Source: Stemphylium vesicarium (lineage: Eukaryota > Ascomycota > Dothideomycetes > Pleosporales > Pleosporaceae). Taken from it: DNA of 64,000 nucleotides. A program made the position numbers and the translations under genes. The stretch covers positions 51,563 through 115,562 of the forward strand of contig QXCR01000094.1 of NCBI GenBank assembly GCA_004380135.1. The letters are read 5' to 3'. Each line of letters starts with the position of its first letter. Position 1 is the stretch's first letter. The notes beneath the pieces are model-generated. The model saw nothing but the letters and a program-made list of their open reading frames with translations. It had not been told where the DNA came from and searched no databases. Of this stretch, positions 42,547 through 52,212 are shown piece after piece.

Positions 42547-45500
42547 ATGGCGTCGTTCTTCTCCTCGAATTACAGGCAATACAAGAAAGACACAAGTCCG
42601 TTGTGACTTCACCGCCATTGGCTGACCCATGGATATTCATCGCATATAGAATACATTGCGGGATGGCTTGCAGAGACCGCTCAGAGGGCGGGGTACCAGC
42701 GCGATGTCAATCTGATACTCTCGCCTCAGCAAGCAGCCGCCACACGGCTCAAAGGAAAGGCGAGAAAAGAAGCGCGCAATGCAGCCGCCGGCAGTAACGC
42801 AAGCGCGGCCACCTATCGCATCAACGTTGGTGAATTCGTGCCCATGGCTAAGACTATTGCGAACCGGACACCCATAATCGAAGTTCCACATGCACTCAGC
42901 CAGCTATTTGATCATGCTATTGAAGCTCGAGAGAAAGCAGCAACATGGTTCAACGCATCCCACAGCGACGACACTCTGGACGAAAGTAACCAAACCTACG
43001 CTTACTTCGTCGACATCCTTCGGACCGCCGCCGCCATTCGTCAGCCACTCGTAAATGACCTACCACCTCGGGCTCCCCGGCCTGAGCGGCGTCTCCCAAT
43101 ACCTAAAATCGTTTCGACGCAGGATCTTAACAACGCGTTTTCGAGCCTTGCCATCGATACCGGAGATGTGCCTGAAGATTTGGAGGAAGAAACCGAGCCT
43201 CCCAACACACCAGAGGAGCCTTTGGACACGCTTCCGCCCATGGAAACTGTCGAAATTGAGTACAATGAGGCTGGGACGGAGTCTGAGTTCTTCTTTGCTA
43301 TTCAGTCTTTCATCACAAATTTGCACGAGCTTCGAGACATCATTCAGGAGACCTGCTTTGCTTACAAAGATGGGAAAACTGACTTGGTAAATGCATCCGT
43401 CATCGCAAATACAGCCATCGACTTGGTACGGCACGCCGAGCCGGAATTTGACTGACTCCTCAAGCGACCCAAAAAATACCCGCAGAAGTCTTTTCCCGTC
43501 TGGGGTAAGTTAGATTTCATGATTTTCACATGATAGTTCGGCACCTACTAATTTTTCGATAGTGCTCCCAGCTTTGCTTCTGCTCAGCCAACGCCCAGAC
43601 CTGGTCAGGGAAGATGAGGTCAACGATTCCATTTTCCCTACTGGCCAGTCTATTCTGGGCTGAGGTACTATCTTGATGCCGTGAGGACTGCGAAAAAGCC
43701 CAAAACCGACATCCCAATCATTGATCCAGTCGTATTCGAACCGGTCGGTGGCGTTCACGATGACACAATGCGCGTGCTTGAGCTATCTACGAAATTCCGA
43801 CATGTCGCTGTTAGGCATACCCAGGATATAGCGATCGATGAGATTACTTGTGATGTGGCGTATATGTACAAGAATTCCGTGATTCCGATCTGGACTACGT
43901 TCGGTTTCCAAAGACTACTCGACATACAGGATATTCTTACCCCAGCAAAGGCGGATGGGCCTTTCAATGAACTTCACGAGCGAATCAACCGCGAATCGGC
44001 GTTCAAGAAGAATCTGGAACGGAGCTGGTCTTCGCCTTCTGAAGCCTACGGGGATACCGACGAAGCTCGAAAGGCCATGGCCCAGGATCTTAAAGCAACC
44101 AAAATTGTCGCCGATGATATATGCAACGTTTTGCCAACAAATCCAATTCGCTGTGGGTTGGTCATGTATGATGCATACTCACAAATGCACATCTCTGGCG
44201 TACACTTTGAGCAGAGAGCCGGTGAAATATGTCTGATAGCCCATCTTCCCGCCGCTACTCGCCTAATCACGCCTGAATCCCCGAAATGGCCGGACATGGA
44301 GTTCATGATTTATCACCAAGACGAGAGAAGACTTTTCTTTCGAGGCTTACCCAAGACACTCGATGAATGCCTCCGAAAGGTGTATCTGATGGTAGGCAAA
44401 TCTGCAGCAGACCAATTTCGACAGGCGAGAAAGAAGACGAAGGGCATCAAGAATAGCGCGACGCAATTCAGGGGGCAACGCGGAGAAGGTCGCTGTTTAG
44501 AGGATACAAGCATCCTTGCTCCGATTTTCCGAGAGCGAATCTTCGGGTGGGCATCCACCAACGCCTCCATTGACCAGCAGGTCAAACGCCTCAACAACAC
44601 CCTTCGTTCCCCCACCGAGATCGCGCGAACGGCGAAGAAACTCAACAAAGCTCCCGGTACCTTCAAATGAGAATTGAAGGAGCAAAGATGGCGCCCCTAC
44701 ATCGAACAGCATGCGAGCAACGAGAACGGACCCACTGTGTTGTTGCGCGATCTTTCTACCTGGCTCGAAGGCGATGCTCTCGACTTTTTCTTCAGCTGGC
44801 CAGCACTTCAAGATAAATGCAACAAAATCTGGACCAAGATCACGCAGTCGTTATCTGGTGATCCTGACTGGGATCCCAGTTGGAGCCGTGACCCCGGCAT
44901 GGGCGTCAAAATCCTCGAGCAGGCGGCTGCGAATGAGAGTGATTGGGGAAAGATCGCTCTAGATGACCCCGAATTCGCAACATTTCTCCGGAAAGCGTAC
45001 GAGGCAATCCAAACTGTCATCTCTGAGCCACAAGAGGAACCAGCCACGAACCTGGGTATCTTCGACCTGGAACCAGAGTTTGAAGGCACTCAAATCATGG
45101 GTGGAGACTACTGTGCGACCCGTCTCATGAAGGAACATAAACGCTTCTTCCAGACCGTGGTATCCCGACCCTGAATGAGTTGCAGCATCATGTACGAAAA
45201 CTGGCCGGACGATCTCGTGCCCAAGACACGATTCTACACACGGCTCCGAGACAAGACGTTGGAATGGAACATTGAAAAAATCAAGGAGCTGACGGCTAGG
45301 ATCAAGAACAGAAGAGTCTACGTTCCAGAGGCGGATGCCTACTACCGCGTCGATGAAAACGGGGAGTGGCATGACAAAGAAGAGGAGGGTCCGGGCCCAT
45401 GCCCGGATTGCCCAAGATGCAAACGCCGCGAGTTCCTGGGCGATAGATACCCGGGACAATATTTGCTTAGAGAGGCCTTCAGTTGTAATCCGAATTGGAG

Positions 45501-45633
45501 GAATGAGCATCATGGCGATGACGGCGAGGATGACCATGATCATGGTCATGATCACAGCCACTCGCACGATCATAATGGGCATGCAGCACACGGGCGTCAT
45601 GACGATGGGCCTTCTGGTACCTTGGCACCATAG
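42547..45633 (+). pseudogene. DUF6604-type large protein, broken by three TGA codons and a frameshift
   Basis: The gene starts in an ideal context (caccATGG) with MASFFSSNYRQYKKDT; a 54-nt intron (42596-42649) joins to KYIAGWLAETAQRAGY, the usual start of DUF6604 proteins. The frame is then open to TGA at 43453-43455 (PEFD-stop-LLKRPKKYP), continues to an intron 43505-43562 (W joined to VLPALLLLSQRPDL), loses one base at about 43661 (GQSILG to RYYLDAVRTAKKP), and resumes in one frame through 44667. TGA follows at 44668-44670 (GTFK-stop-ELKEQRW) and at 45172-45174. The last part ends with a His/Asp-rich stretch (HDHGHDHSHSHDHNGH) and a stop at 45631-45633. About 1,000 codons in total. It is a decayed gene; no normal product is expected. 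Confidence 0.85.
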
Positions 45634-45900
45634 CGGATAGCTTCCTATGACCTGTTCTTAGGCTATCGATCAAGGCCAAAAGTGATACATACTAGTTGGA
45701 TTCTAGACCCTTTCCCTCACACAGATGCGGTGATGTTCTCAGTCCATGCGTCGGCAAGAATTGTGGATTTCTTCAACCCCATGTCAGCTAGTTGTCCCTA
45801 TGTCCAGATTGCATATTCCGCATCCAATACATCTTGCGATAATGAAAACGGTGAAGAAAAGGGCGAAAAAAAAATATGATCTCGTGTAGGATGTCATGCT
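45634..45900. other. Convergent 3' region
   Basis: 267 nt between the end of the DUF6604 pseudogene (+) and the tail-anchored protein (-). It has an A8 run near 45868. No gene seen. Confidence 0.4.
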
Positions 45901-46683
45901 TCAGGCGCAGATCATGCAAACAAGCAGAACGAAAAACGTCATAGAAACACACCACGTCAACACCGTCATCCGCGAAGGCTCCTCTTCCCCCTCGTTCACA
46001 TTTTGCCGAACCTCTCGTTCTACTCTTTCCCTCCATCTAGCAAACCACCACTCCCTTCCCCCACCCATATCACTATCGTTATCTTTCAACCAATCCACCC
46101 TTCCTATATACTTATATCTTTCATCCACCTCACTGTCCTCACTTCCACTTTCATCCCCATCATCACAAACCACATCAACCACCCACCCCGGCCGCACTCT
46201 GGCATCCCAATCCCCACTGCTAACAGCCATGTCCTCGGCCACGTCCCAGAGTCCTTGGATGGCAATACCGTCCTTATACAGTTCCGTGAGTAGATCTGCC
46301 ATGTTCTCCCATTTGCGATATGAGTGGTAGGGGAGTGGTTTGATGAGGGTTTGGGTGGGGAAGTAGAATGTAAAATAGACAAGAGCTGTGGTGGGGGTTT
46401 GAGCGGTGAAGTCGTGGGGTTGTGTCGGGGGATGGTGGTGTTTTGTGATGTATGCTGCGATGATGTGGTGGAGCCAGGCAAGGTGGGCGTTGAGACGAGA
46501 TAGACATGTGCTGTGAGGGTTGTTTGTCGGAAGGTGCGTAGTTTCTGGTACACTAGGGGCATCGCATTCTCCCATCTCCGCAATTTTGTCTCTAGTAAAC
46601 ATATCTATTCTCTCACATCCCAGTGTGGGATATGCGAAAGTACCATCTGAGCCCCTCCCGTGCCTACACCTAACTTTACTCAT
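45901..46683 (-). CDS. Hypothetical tail-anchored membrane protein
   Basis: Single exon, 260 residues, family not recognised. The only membrane segment is the extreme C-terminus (VLTWCVSMTFFVLLVCMI, residues 241-258), with two residues after it, which predicts a tail-anchored (Get3-type) insertion with the body in the cytosol. The middle contains a helical region (RLNAHLAWLHHIIAAYITKHHH), then WENMADLLTELYKDGIAIQGLWDVAEDMA, and an acidic linker (DDGDESGSEDSEVDERY). There is no signal peptide. Possibly conserved in related fungi, as the sequence before the anchor is well composed. Confidence 0.65.
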   Translation of the reverse strand: MSKVRCRHGRGSDGTFAYPTLGCERIDMFTRDKIAEMGECDAPSVPETTHLPTNNPHSTCLSRLNAHLAWLHHIIAAYITKHHHPPTQPHDFTAQTPTTALVYFTFYFPTQTLIKPLPYHSYRKWENMADLLTELYKDGIAIQGLWDVAEDMAVSSGDWDARVRPGWVVDVVCDDGDESGSEDSEVDERYKYIGRVDWLKDNDSDMGGGREWWFARWRERVEREVRQNVNEGEEEPSRMTVLTWCVSMTFFVLLVCMICA

Positions 46684-47492
46684 ACCACCACCATCGTCGA
46701 CTCCCTACTCTCGCTATAAGCAGCACCTCCCCATTTATCCATCCATCCATCCATCCATCCATCCATCAAGATATCACCACATGTATTCTCTAGGACTTCT
46801 AATTAGCTCTGTAACCTCTTCAGCGCCCTCGTACAAGAGATCATCTACTTGGAGAAACGTCCACCGTGACACTAGACCCGCAATGCCAAAATACCCGCGA
46901 CAACGACAGTGGCTGTCACACGGGCACGAAGCGCACTTGCGGGTCACACCCGTGCGGGTCGCGCCGCGCGCCATCAGGGTAAATGATCGAGACTGTCGAA
47001 TCCGCAGGCAAGAACGATGAGCATGTTTTGTCCATGCGATGTCGCTATTCCTGGAAGAAAGGAGATAAAAATTTGCAGCTTGTCGCTTGTGTGGAAAAGG
47101 GGGGCTATAGCTAGCAAGGCAAAAAGTAGGAAGAGGGGAGGGGAAGATGGAGAAACTCGTTTTCATATGCGTAGGATCTACCGATCAGGTGATCATGTAT
47201 CTATACTTTCATTGTCCACCACACCTAGGTCGTTGACTACCGAAAAAACTGACGCTGATACATAAGACGGCGTTTAGAAAACGCTTCAACCAGATAATAG
47301 AGGTATCGTGGAAAATCTTCGACCCCGTAAGAGAAAAAAAAACAATGTGACGCGCTCGCTACAAAATGCACGTTCGCTCGATGGGAAAAAACAGCGATGA
47401 TGCGCCTGAATCCTAAATCGTACCATGTAGAATAAGAAAGAAAAAACTGTAGGATCGGGGAAAAAGAACACTGAGCAAAAGGTGAATGAGTG
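46684..47492. other. Intergenic region
   Basis: 809 nt upstream of the tail-anchored gene and downstream of the kelch gene, with the ATCC microsatellite. No gene seen. Confidence 0.45.
46735..46768. repeat. (ATCC)n tetranucleotide microsatellite
   Basis: About eight perfect ATCC units about 50 nt upstream of the tail-anchored gene's start codon, so probably in its 5'UTR or promoter (GGAT on the sense strand). Likely length-polymorphic. Confidence 0.9.
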
Positions 47493-50400
47493 TTACTCCT
47501 CACTAACCTTATCCTTTCCATTCCCCAACGGACTAGGCCCACTTCCTCTCCGCGCACTCCTCAAACTTTGCTGCCGTGCCAACGACGCCGCACTCGGCCT
47601 CCCCCTGATCTTCATAGACTTGATCGAGTTGGAAGGCGAGGGTCTCGGTGAAGGTCTTGGAGAAATCCTAGGGCTGTTTCCGCTGTTCATCTGCTCAAAG
47701 CGGCCTGCAAGGTCCTTGACGCGACTGGGTGACGCACTACTACTACTACTACTACTACTACCAGCAGCGGCGCCACTGGAGTCCGCAAAATTGTCGTCAC
47801 CGTCTCGGGCAACAGACATGAGACTGGCACCGTCGATATCGGCGTTGACGACGCGGAGTTTGGATTTTGGTACTGTGAACATGACTTGGACTACGCGGCG
47901 CTCGACGGCTGCTTCGACGTCCCAATCTGCTTCGCTCGCGGGGGTGGAGGGCCGGTCTTCTGTGGAAGGGACGCCGAGCTGGTCTGCTGCTATGGGGGTG
48001 CGAGGCGTAGGTAGACGCTCGTCGCTGTTGATGTTGACGAGTAGGTTCCCTCGCTCGCGCCATTCCTGCCGTTGACGCTCGCGTTCAGCCATGGCGATGT
48101 CTTCTGGTGCGCCCCAGTCGTCGCCCGCGGTGCGCCGCCATGCAGGGTCTTGTTCATCCTCCAGCCAGTCTTGCTTTCCTCTCCGATTCCGCCAGAAGCT
48201 TGCATCGGAAGCTGCTCGTTGGGGCGGTGCCGTGGCAGCGGGGAAAGATTTCCGGTTGTCGGGCGGAGATGGTTCGATTGGGGAGATGGGATCATCTCTA
48301 TATGGTTCCTGGTAAGTTACCGGGGTGATCATTGATCTGGTCCGTTCAGCGCTTGAAACGGATCTTGTCAATACCCTGCGGACGCTTCCCAACCAGCTCA
48401 TTCGGCGCACTTTCGATGCGGACCTTGGCGCGCTCGACAAGTCTAGGGCGAAGGATGTTGCGGGGGTAGCTGTGGCTGCTCGGCTGTTGCTCCGATCGGT
48501 ATCGCGATAGGTATCGGATTTCGATGAGCCAGTATCGGGCCTAGGTCTCTCTGGGTTTCCACCAAGTAGTACTTCGCCTTGTGCTTGAAGATGCGCAAAA
48601 GAAGACTGAGCGGTTTGGAAAGACTCAAGATCTGGCTGTCCATTGCTTTGGATACTGTTGAAAGAGTTCGTCCGCGGCTCCTCAGGAGATTCCCTCCCAG
48701 CCTCGCCGCTTTTCTTAGTCTTGTCGCTGGTGGGGCTTGCGTCCGGGGACCTGGAAGATCCAGTCATGTTGTTTAGTATGTTTGCGGAGCGCATCGATGT
48801 ACTACGAATAACACCATCATTTGAAGAGGCCCAAGACATGGTGCTCCTCTCACTCAAGTTAGAGCTTGTGCGTTCTGAGTTGGACTTCTCAGGTGATATC
48901 CTGCCTGCCAAGTTGAGATTGATCCGCCCATGCGAACGATTTCTGTTGTGCCCGAAGCTCCCGTGGTTGTTTGCCGTAGGCGTAGCATTTGCCGCATCTC
49001 TAGGTCCATGGCTGTTTCCTTGCGAGTCGATGAACGGATCCAACACTGGAGCGTTGTCGAGAATGTTTCCTCCAGATTTCGGTCGCGCTTCGGTCATGTC
49101 TGGATGTCTTGTTGGAGCGTAGTTGTCATGAATCTGCTCTTCATCCGTCTCTTCCTCAAGCTCATCTATGGGATGGATACCGCTCGAACCCCGAGGCCTG
49201 CCTGTCGCATATGCTGGTCTGCCACTCAGATTGCGTCGCAATCCGCGCGTCGGGCTTGGTATCTCAACAAGTAGTCCAGTCCGCTCCACATCTCCTCGGT
49301 TTGTCGCCTTCCAGCCTTGTCCTCCTTGGGTTCCCGAGGGGAAGTAGTACGGGCCGTTTTGATCGACAAGGTAGTCTAGCGCGTCGGTCCGACCGCCCCG
49401 ATCAACTGAGCCCGGTCCATAACATTCCGCATTGTACCTGTGAGCTGTGTATGATAGATCTTGGAGCTGCTTCTCACGGAGATCACGTTGTTTCTTTGAC
49501 CGTCGCCTATACCATACGTAGAGGGCAAACAGTCCGCCTATGACAGCAAGACCGATGCCTATGCCGACCCCCAATCCTGCCTTTTGTCCCGTCGTAGATA
49601 ATAGTCCATCGTCCGCAGGCTCCGAGGAGGTTGTTTCGGTTTGAGGGGCGTAATCGGTCGTCCAGGCCATCGAAGTGACGTTAAGAAAGTATGTTTGCGT
49701 GTTCGAATTCGATGTGTCTCTTCTGCGTCGTGTACCTGAAACGGGGATAGAAAACCCACCAGTTATCATTAGTACACCACCCGGCAGCATGGCTGCACCG
49801 TGACCGTAGAGGGCAAATTCGGCCGGCGGCCCAGCACCAGTTGTAGATGGTACTATCCACTGCCAATCGCCATTACCACCATAGCCGTCGGCAACGGACA
49901 AAACGGCAAATTGAGGTTCGGCGGGAGTGTCGATGTCACCCACCCAGCCACCAAAAACAAGAATCCGTTGCCCATCTGGACTAAGCACTGCGGTGTGTCC
50001 AGATCGGGGATCGACGGTGGATACATCTGCTCGAATAGCCAAATCGGTGCGGGTGGTATCGGGTTGCTGCACGCCGGTAAAGGTCCATCCTTGCTCCGGA
50101 AGAGAGAAAAGCGCTATCTGCGACATGTTGATGAAAGCGGTACTGGTGTGACCTCCGATGAGAACAAAGTTCTGTTGCTGGATCTGGGTACCGTCTCTGC
50201 GATCGGAAAACGTTGGCAAGAGGCCGGTGATGGTAAATCCAGCTTCTGGGACTGGCGGCCCGCGACTGGAAGAGACGTCCATATCGTAGTTGACAGCTTC
50301 ATCGGTGGCCTCAGAAGGCTCTAGGGTGACCATAAAGTTGGAGTAGTTGGCTACAGACTGCCAGTCGCTCGTGGTATCGCTTGCGTTTGGACACATGCCA

Positions 50401-50924
50401 CCAAAAAAGTATGCACCTGTGTTTGCTGCATCACCTCCCACGACAGACGAGAAAGAAATGCCGTCGTTGAGGTAGTTAGGACCCATGATGGAGGCATGCG
50501 AACTGTCCACGACCGAAACATTCTGTTTGCTCCAACTGCCTTTTCCATTGCTATCCGATGCATCCGGTATATAGCTCCATATCTCGCCCCCGCTTGCGCC
50601 CAGAGCACAGTCGCCAGTGTAGACGGTCAAATTGCCGCCGTTGTCAAGGACCGGGGTGAAGGCGCGCAAGGTGTTGTCGTCAAGAAAGGGTAGCGTGGAG
50701 TACAAGGTGTTGTATCGGAGATTTGAAGCCTTGACTGTGGAAGAGATGTCGATAGTGCTGAGCTGAAACTGGGTGGATGACTTGGACGAAGGGCGAAAAA
50801 CGTAGAGGGTGTCGTTACTCTGGAGGATACGGGTCGGATTGTAGGGCATCTGGGCTGCAACGGTAGAGAGCAGCGATATGTGGAGCAGCACCAGCATCCG
50901 CCGTATCCGTATCTCAAAGGCCAT
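47493..50924 (-). CDS. Single-pass kelch/beta-propeller membrane protein
   Basis: One uninterrupted exon of 1143 residues. Signal peptide residues 1-25 (ending STVAAQ). The extracellular part has kelch-like strands: FVLIGGHTS, RILVFGGWVGD, VLMITGGFSIP, typical Gly-Gly turns of a galactose-oxidase-like propeller; no oxidase copper ligands are visible, so this is a binding or receptor module, not an enzyme. The transmembrane helix is at about 450-473 (GVGIGIGLAVIGGLFALYVWY) followed by RRRSKK, giving a type I topology with a 670-residue Ser/Arg/Pro-rich cytoplasmic tail containing repeated SPRxSPRPSPRPSPS and poly-Ser. Similar kelch membrane proteins occur across Pezizomycotina; a cell-wall or polarity sensor role is inference. 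Confidence 0.85.
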   Translation of the reverse strand: MAFEIRIRRMLVLLHISLLSTVAAQMPYNPTRILQSNDTLYVFRPSSKSSTQFQLSTIDISSTVKASNLRYNTLYSTLPFLDDNTLRAFTPVLDNGGNLTVYTGDCALGASGGEIWSYIPDASDSNGKGSWSKQNVSVVDSSHASIMGPNYLNDGISFSSVVGGDAANTGAYFFGGMCPNASDTTSDWQSVANYSNFMVTLEPSEATDEAVNYDMDVSSSRGPPVPEAGFTITGLLPTFSDRRDGTQIQQQNFVLIGGHTSTAFINMSQIALFSLPEQGWTFTGVQQPDTTRTDLAIRADVSTVDPRSGHTAVLSPDGQRILVFGGWVGDIDTPAEPQFAVLSVADGYGGNGDWQWIVPSTTGAGPPAEFALYGHGAAMLPGGVLMITGGFSIPVSGTRRRRDTSNSNTQTYFLNVTSMAWTTDYAPQTETTSSEPADDGLLSTTGQKAGLGVGIGIGLAVIGGLFALYVWYRRRSKKQRDLREKQLQDLSYTAHRYNAECYGPGSVDRGGRTDALDYLVDQNGPYYFPSGTQGGQGWKATNRGDVERTGLLVEIPSPTRGLRRNLSGRPAYATGRPRGSSGIHPIDELEEETDEEQIHDNYAPTRHPDMTEARPKSGGNILDNAPVLDPFIDSQGNSHGPRDAANATPTANNHGSFGHNRNRSHGRINLNLAGRISPEKSNSERTSSNLSERSTMSWASSNDGVIRSTSMRSANILNNMTGSSRSPDASPTSDKTKKSGEAGRESPEEPRTNSFNSIQSNGQPDLESFQTAQSSFAHLQAQGEVLLGGNPERPRPDTGSSKSDTYRDTDRSNSRAATATPATSFALDLSSAPRSASKVRRMSWLGSVRRVLTRSVSSAERTRSMITPVTYQEPYRDDPISPIEPSPPDNRKSFPAATAPPQRAASDASFWRNRRGKQDWLEDEQDPAWRRTAGDDWGAPEDIAMAERERQRQEWRERGNLLVNINSDERLPTPRTPIAADQLGVPSTEDRPSTPASEADWDVEAAVERRVVQVMFTVPKSKLRVVNADIDGASLMSVARDGDDNFADSSGAAAGSSSSSSSSASPSRVKDLAGRFEQMNSGNSPRISPRPSPRPSPSNSIKSMKIRGRPSAASLARQQSLRSARRGSGPSPLGNGKDKVSEE

Positions 50925-52212
50925 GGCGGACGACGGCGTAGTGGTGGGTCGATTTGGATGCGCGAGGAGACCTTCACCTCGAAAGCTGAGACGGGCGTCC
51001 CATGAAGCGGGTTGTGGGTATCTTCAGCACGGCGTAGTATCACAGAGTAGCGACGATACTGCTAGAATCCACAAGTCGCTGGCGGCAGTCGAGGGGTAGA
51101 CTCAGATGCGCGGTTCATGCACGGGACCGTCAGGGTGGCTGGAGATTGGGGTCTGTCAACAGAGGCCCAGCCCACCAGCCCTCGATCTGTTGCGCAATGC
51201 GCTACTATGGCGCTTCTATCTCGGTGAAAACGGCATAGATGGATCCAATCAGTGCATGAGCCCGTCATAGGGACAGTGCCCAGAATGAGTGTCTGGCCCT
51301 TATTTCACCCGCCAGCTTGGTTGGTAAACAGGGTCGTGCGGGGCAACGGCCCTTGTGGCTTGCGCGGGACCCATCCGTAGATTGCATGTGAAGACGGCCA
51401 TGGGCGACAACGCGCAGCGCATTCAGTGCAAGACTTTCAAGATGCAGAAGGCTGTTACGAGTGGTAATGAGAGTGCGCACATGATGTGCCATCTAGGCCG
51501 CATGGCGCTGGAGATGGGATGCAACGAGGGGGGAAAGAGGTTGGGTGCGGTCAGGTATGACAGCACCAGCGACACCTCCCCACCCAACTCATGGAGATCC
51601 CGGCCTCCACGCGAAAAAACATCAGCTCACCCGTCTCCACTATGTTTCGGACATGTTGCAATCAGGTTTTAAGCTGGACCCTATTGACATGACGCTTACG
51701 TACCAATTGGCCATGACCACCGGCCTGGTACGCGTTCTTTTTTTTTCACTCTGCTGCACTCTGTGATGCTATGTACGAACCACGGGCGGAGTATCGCGTC
51801 GCAGCTGAGAACATTCTCACAACAAGTCAAATCACCATGTCACATCAAGATAAGCTCCATCATACAGGTGCTGATATGTTGTCCATTCAGCTCGTACAAG
51901 ACGACTTCATCTATTCTAAGATGCATAGCTCCTGCGCGGTCAATCGACCATGCGACACGCGTCGCAGACAATCCCATTGAATAACGCCAAAGCCAGCCCA
52001 ATTGCTGCTTGTGATGAACGCCGATGTTGAGATCGTTCATGCACAGATCTCCATTCCTTTTGCACCGCCCAACGACCCATGATGCAGGTTGAACTTTTGG
52101 GTATCATAATAAGTCATTACACACATTACACGGTAGCATGTTGATATGCTACTCGACGCGACTGTGTTGATGAAACACAGTCACAAAGGGTTGCCAAATG
52201 GCAAAAGAGAAT
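50925..52212. other. Intergenic region
   Basis: 1.29 kb between the kelch gene start (-) and the MET6 stop (-). Small frames on both strands, none convincing. Confidence 0.5.

Noticed and set aside
42547..45633. Selenocysteine or stop readthrough as an explanation for the TGA codons
   Set aside because: Fungi lack selenocysteine, TGA is the normal stop of other genes here (for example the transcription factor), and a frameshift is also present, so decay is the simpler reading.
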